Below, in pieces: positions 62,763 to 64,000 of a DNA stretch of 64,000 nucleotides. Position numbers and translations under genes: made by a program. Source of the stretch: Eunapius fragilis (lineage: Eukaryota > Porifera > Demospongiae > Spongillida > Spongillidae). The first letter of the stretch is position 1, and each line of letters starts with the position of its first letter. The stretch is from contig OY811977.1 of NCBI GenBank assembly GCA_963681505.1, positions 654,001 through 718,000 of the forward strand, written 5' to 3'. The notes beneath the pieces are model-generated. The model did not search any database, was not told where the DNA came from, and was given only the letters and a program-made list of their open reading frames with translations.

Positions 62763-64000
62763 ATTAACACCGTGGTTGGAACATAGCCAATTTTCTCCCA
62801 TAGAAATGTATGGGAGGGAACCACTAATCTATATGCATCGTACAGCCAAACCAATGAGGTGAATATATAGGAGGCAATATTTAGGGAAAGAAAACAGGTT
62901 ACTCGTTCGTTCCATGAATACATATATCAACTCCACTAGTTTGTTAAATTAACACCTTGGTTGGAACACAGCCAATTTTCTCCCATAGAAATGTATGGGA
63001 TGGAACCACTAATCTATTTGCATCATACAGCCAAACCAATATACTGAATAAATACGAGGCATTGTTTAGAGAAAGAAAACAGGTTACTCGTTCGTTCCAT
63101 GAATACATATCGCAATTCCACTAGTTTGTTAAATTAACACCTTGGTTGGAGCATAGATACTTTTCTCCCTTAGAAATGTATGGGAGGGAACCACTAATCT
63201 ATTTGCATCGTACAGCCAAACCAATATGCTTGATCAATAGGAGGCATTATTTAGAGAAAGAAAACAGGTTACTCGTTCGTTCCATGAATTCATATCGCAA
63301 TTCCCTAGTTTTTTAAATTAACACCCTGGTGGGAAGATAGCCAATATTCTCCCATAGAAAGGTACGGGAGGGAACCACTAATCTATTTGCATCGTACAGC
63401 CGAACCAATGTGCTGAATATACTGTAGGCATTATTTAGAGAAAGAAAACAGGTTACTCGTTCGTTCCATGATTATATATCGCAACTCCACTAGTTTGTTA
63501 AATTAACACCGTGGTTGGAACATAGCCAATTGTCTCCCATAGTAATGTATGGGAGGGAACCACTAATCTATTTGCATCGTACAGCCAAACCAATATGCTG
63601 TATAAATAGTAGGTATTTATTAGATAAAGAAAACAGGTTACTCGTTCGTTCCATGAATACATATCGCAACTCCACTAGTTTGTTAAATTAACACCATGGT
63701 TGGAACGTAGCCAATTTTCTCCCATAGAAATGTATGCGAGGGAACCACTAATCTATTTGCATCGTACAGCCAAACCAATATGCTGAATAAATAGGAGGCA
63801 TTATTTTGAGAAAGAAAACAGGTTACTCGTTCGTTCCATGAATACATATCGCAATTCCACTAGTTTGTTGAATTAACAGCGTGGTTGGAACATAGCCAAT
63901 TTTCTCCCATAGAAATTATGGGATGGAACCACTAATCTATTTGCATCATACAGCCAAACCAATATGCTGAATAAATACGAGGCATTGTTTAGAGAAAGAA

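Larger units (their letters stand above)
60230..64000 (+). repeat. 185-bp AT-rich satellite array
   Basis: Taking GAACCA as the start, monomers begin at 60,229 (junction copy), 60,415, 60,600, 60,785, 60,969, 61,154, 61,339, 61,524, 61,709, 61,894, 62,078, 62,263, 62,448, 62,633, 62,818, 63,003, 63,188, 63,372, 63,557, 63,742 and 63,926. That is 20 full units of 184-186 bp and one cut by the window edge. Conserved blocks include GCATCGTACAGCCAAACCAA, GAGAAAGAAAACAGGTTACT, CGTTCGTTCCATGAATACAT and CCACTAGTTTGTTAAATTAA. It is clearly more AT-rich than the 52-bp array. Open frames of 69-92 codons here recur with the satellite period and are not genes. I do not recognise the family. Confidence 0.96.

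Noticed and set aside
60796-62923. Open frames of 69 and 92 codons on the minus strand in the 185-bp satellite
   Set aside because: Each appears twice, 1,109 bp apart, because the satellite block is duplicated. The 185-bp unit is not a multiple of three and no protein features are visible.
60300-64000. CENP-B box in the CGTTCGTTCCATGAATAC block of the 185-bp satellite
   Set aside because: The left half fits nTTCGnnnnA, but the required CGGG is AATA in the monomers, so only half of the motif is present.
1-64000. Telomeric repeats, rRNA or tRNA genes, or transposon ends
   Set aside because: No TTAGGG-type tandem, no conserved rRNA or tRNA core, and no terminal repeats with target-site duplications were seen anywhere in the window.

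Overview
The window contains no gene I can support. It is satellite DNA from end to end: a 60.2-kb array of a GC-rich 52-bp repeat (1 to about 60,229), joined directly to an AT-rich 185-bp satellite (about 60,230 to the right edge). This points to constitutive heterochromatin (centromere-proximal, subtelomeric or a sex/B chromosome) of a eukaryote, most likely an animal. The species cannot be named from the sequence. No rRNA, tRNA, transposase, bacterial-type operon or telomere repeat is visible. The very long open frames on both strands are a by-product of a repeat that lacks stop codons on either strand.

The 52-bp monomer is built from decamers. With X = AATTGCTCCC, X' = its reverse complement GGGAGCAATT (one of the two X' copies usually carries GATT), and Y = CGTTTGGACC, it reads X-X-GC-X'-X'-Y. 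Forty-two of the 52 bp are therefore one near-perfect palindrome centred on a SacII-type CCGCGG, and only Y gives the unit a direction. Reading Y shows that the array changes direction six times: plus 1-16,434; minus to 22,735; plus to 34,300; minus to 40,234; plus to 42,394; minus to 44,442; plus to 60,229. Every switch lies inside X, X' or the CAATTG they create, sequence that both orientations share.

Variant monomers (35-bp and 42-bp deletion forms and point variants) act as bar codes and reveal higher-order structure. There are tandem duplications of about 642, 908, 1,678, 1,764, 1,921, 2,842, 4,100-4,200 and 5,407 bp. A roughly 17.2-kb segment starting near 9,460 is repeated from about 26,700, carrying an inverted block with it. 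Offsets between copies often change by about one or a few monomers. The last 5 kb before the junction (55.1-60.2 kb) is the least homogenised part and has private variants.

The 185-bp satellite has 20 full monomers plus a partial one, a 1,109-bp six-monomer tandem duplication, and a small CTCCCATA/TATGGGAG hairpin in most monomers. Some of its monomers carry a stretch (TTGGA, six extra bases, then CCAATTGTCTCCCA) that matches the Y-X junction of the 52-bp repeat (TTGGA then CCAATTGCTCCCA). The two families may share an origin. What stands out is a palindrome-built satellite that has repeatedly turned around within its own palindrome and then been amplified with the turn included.
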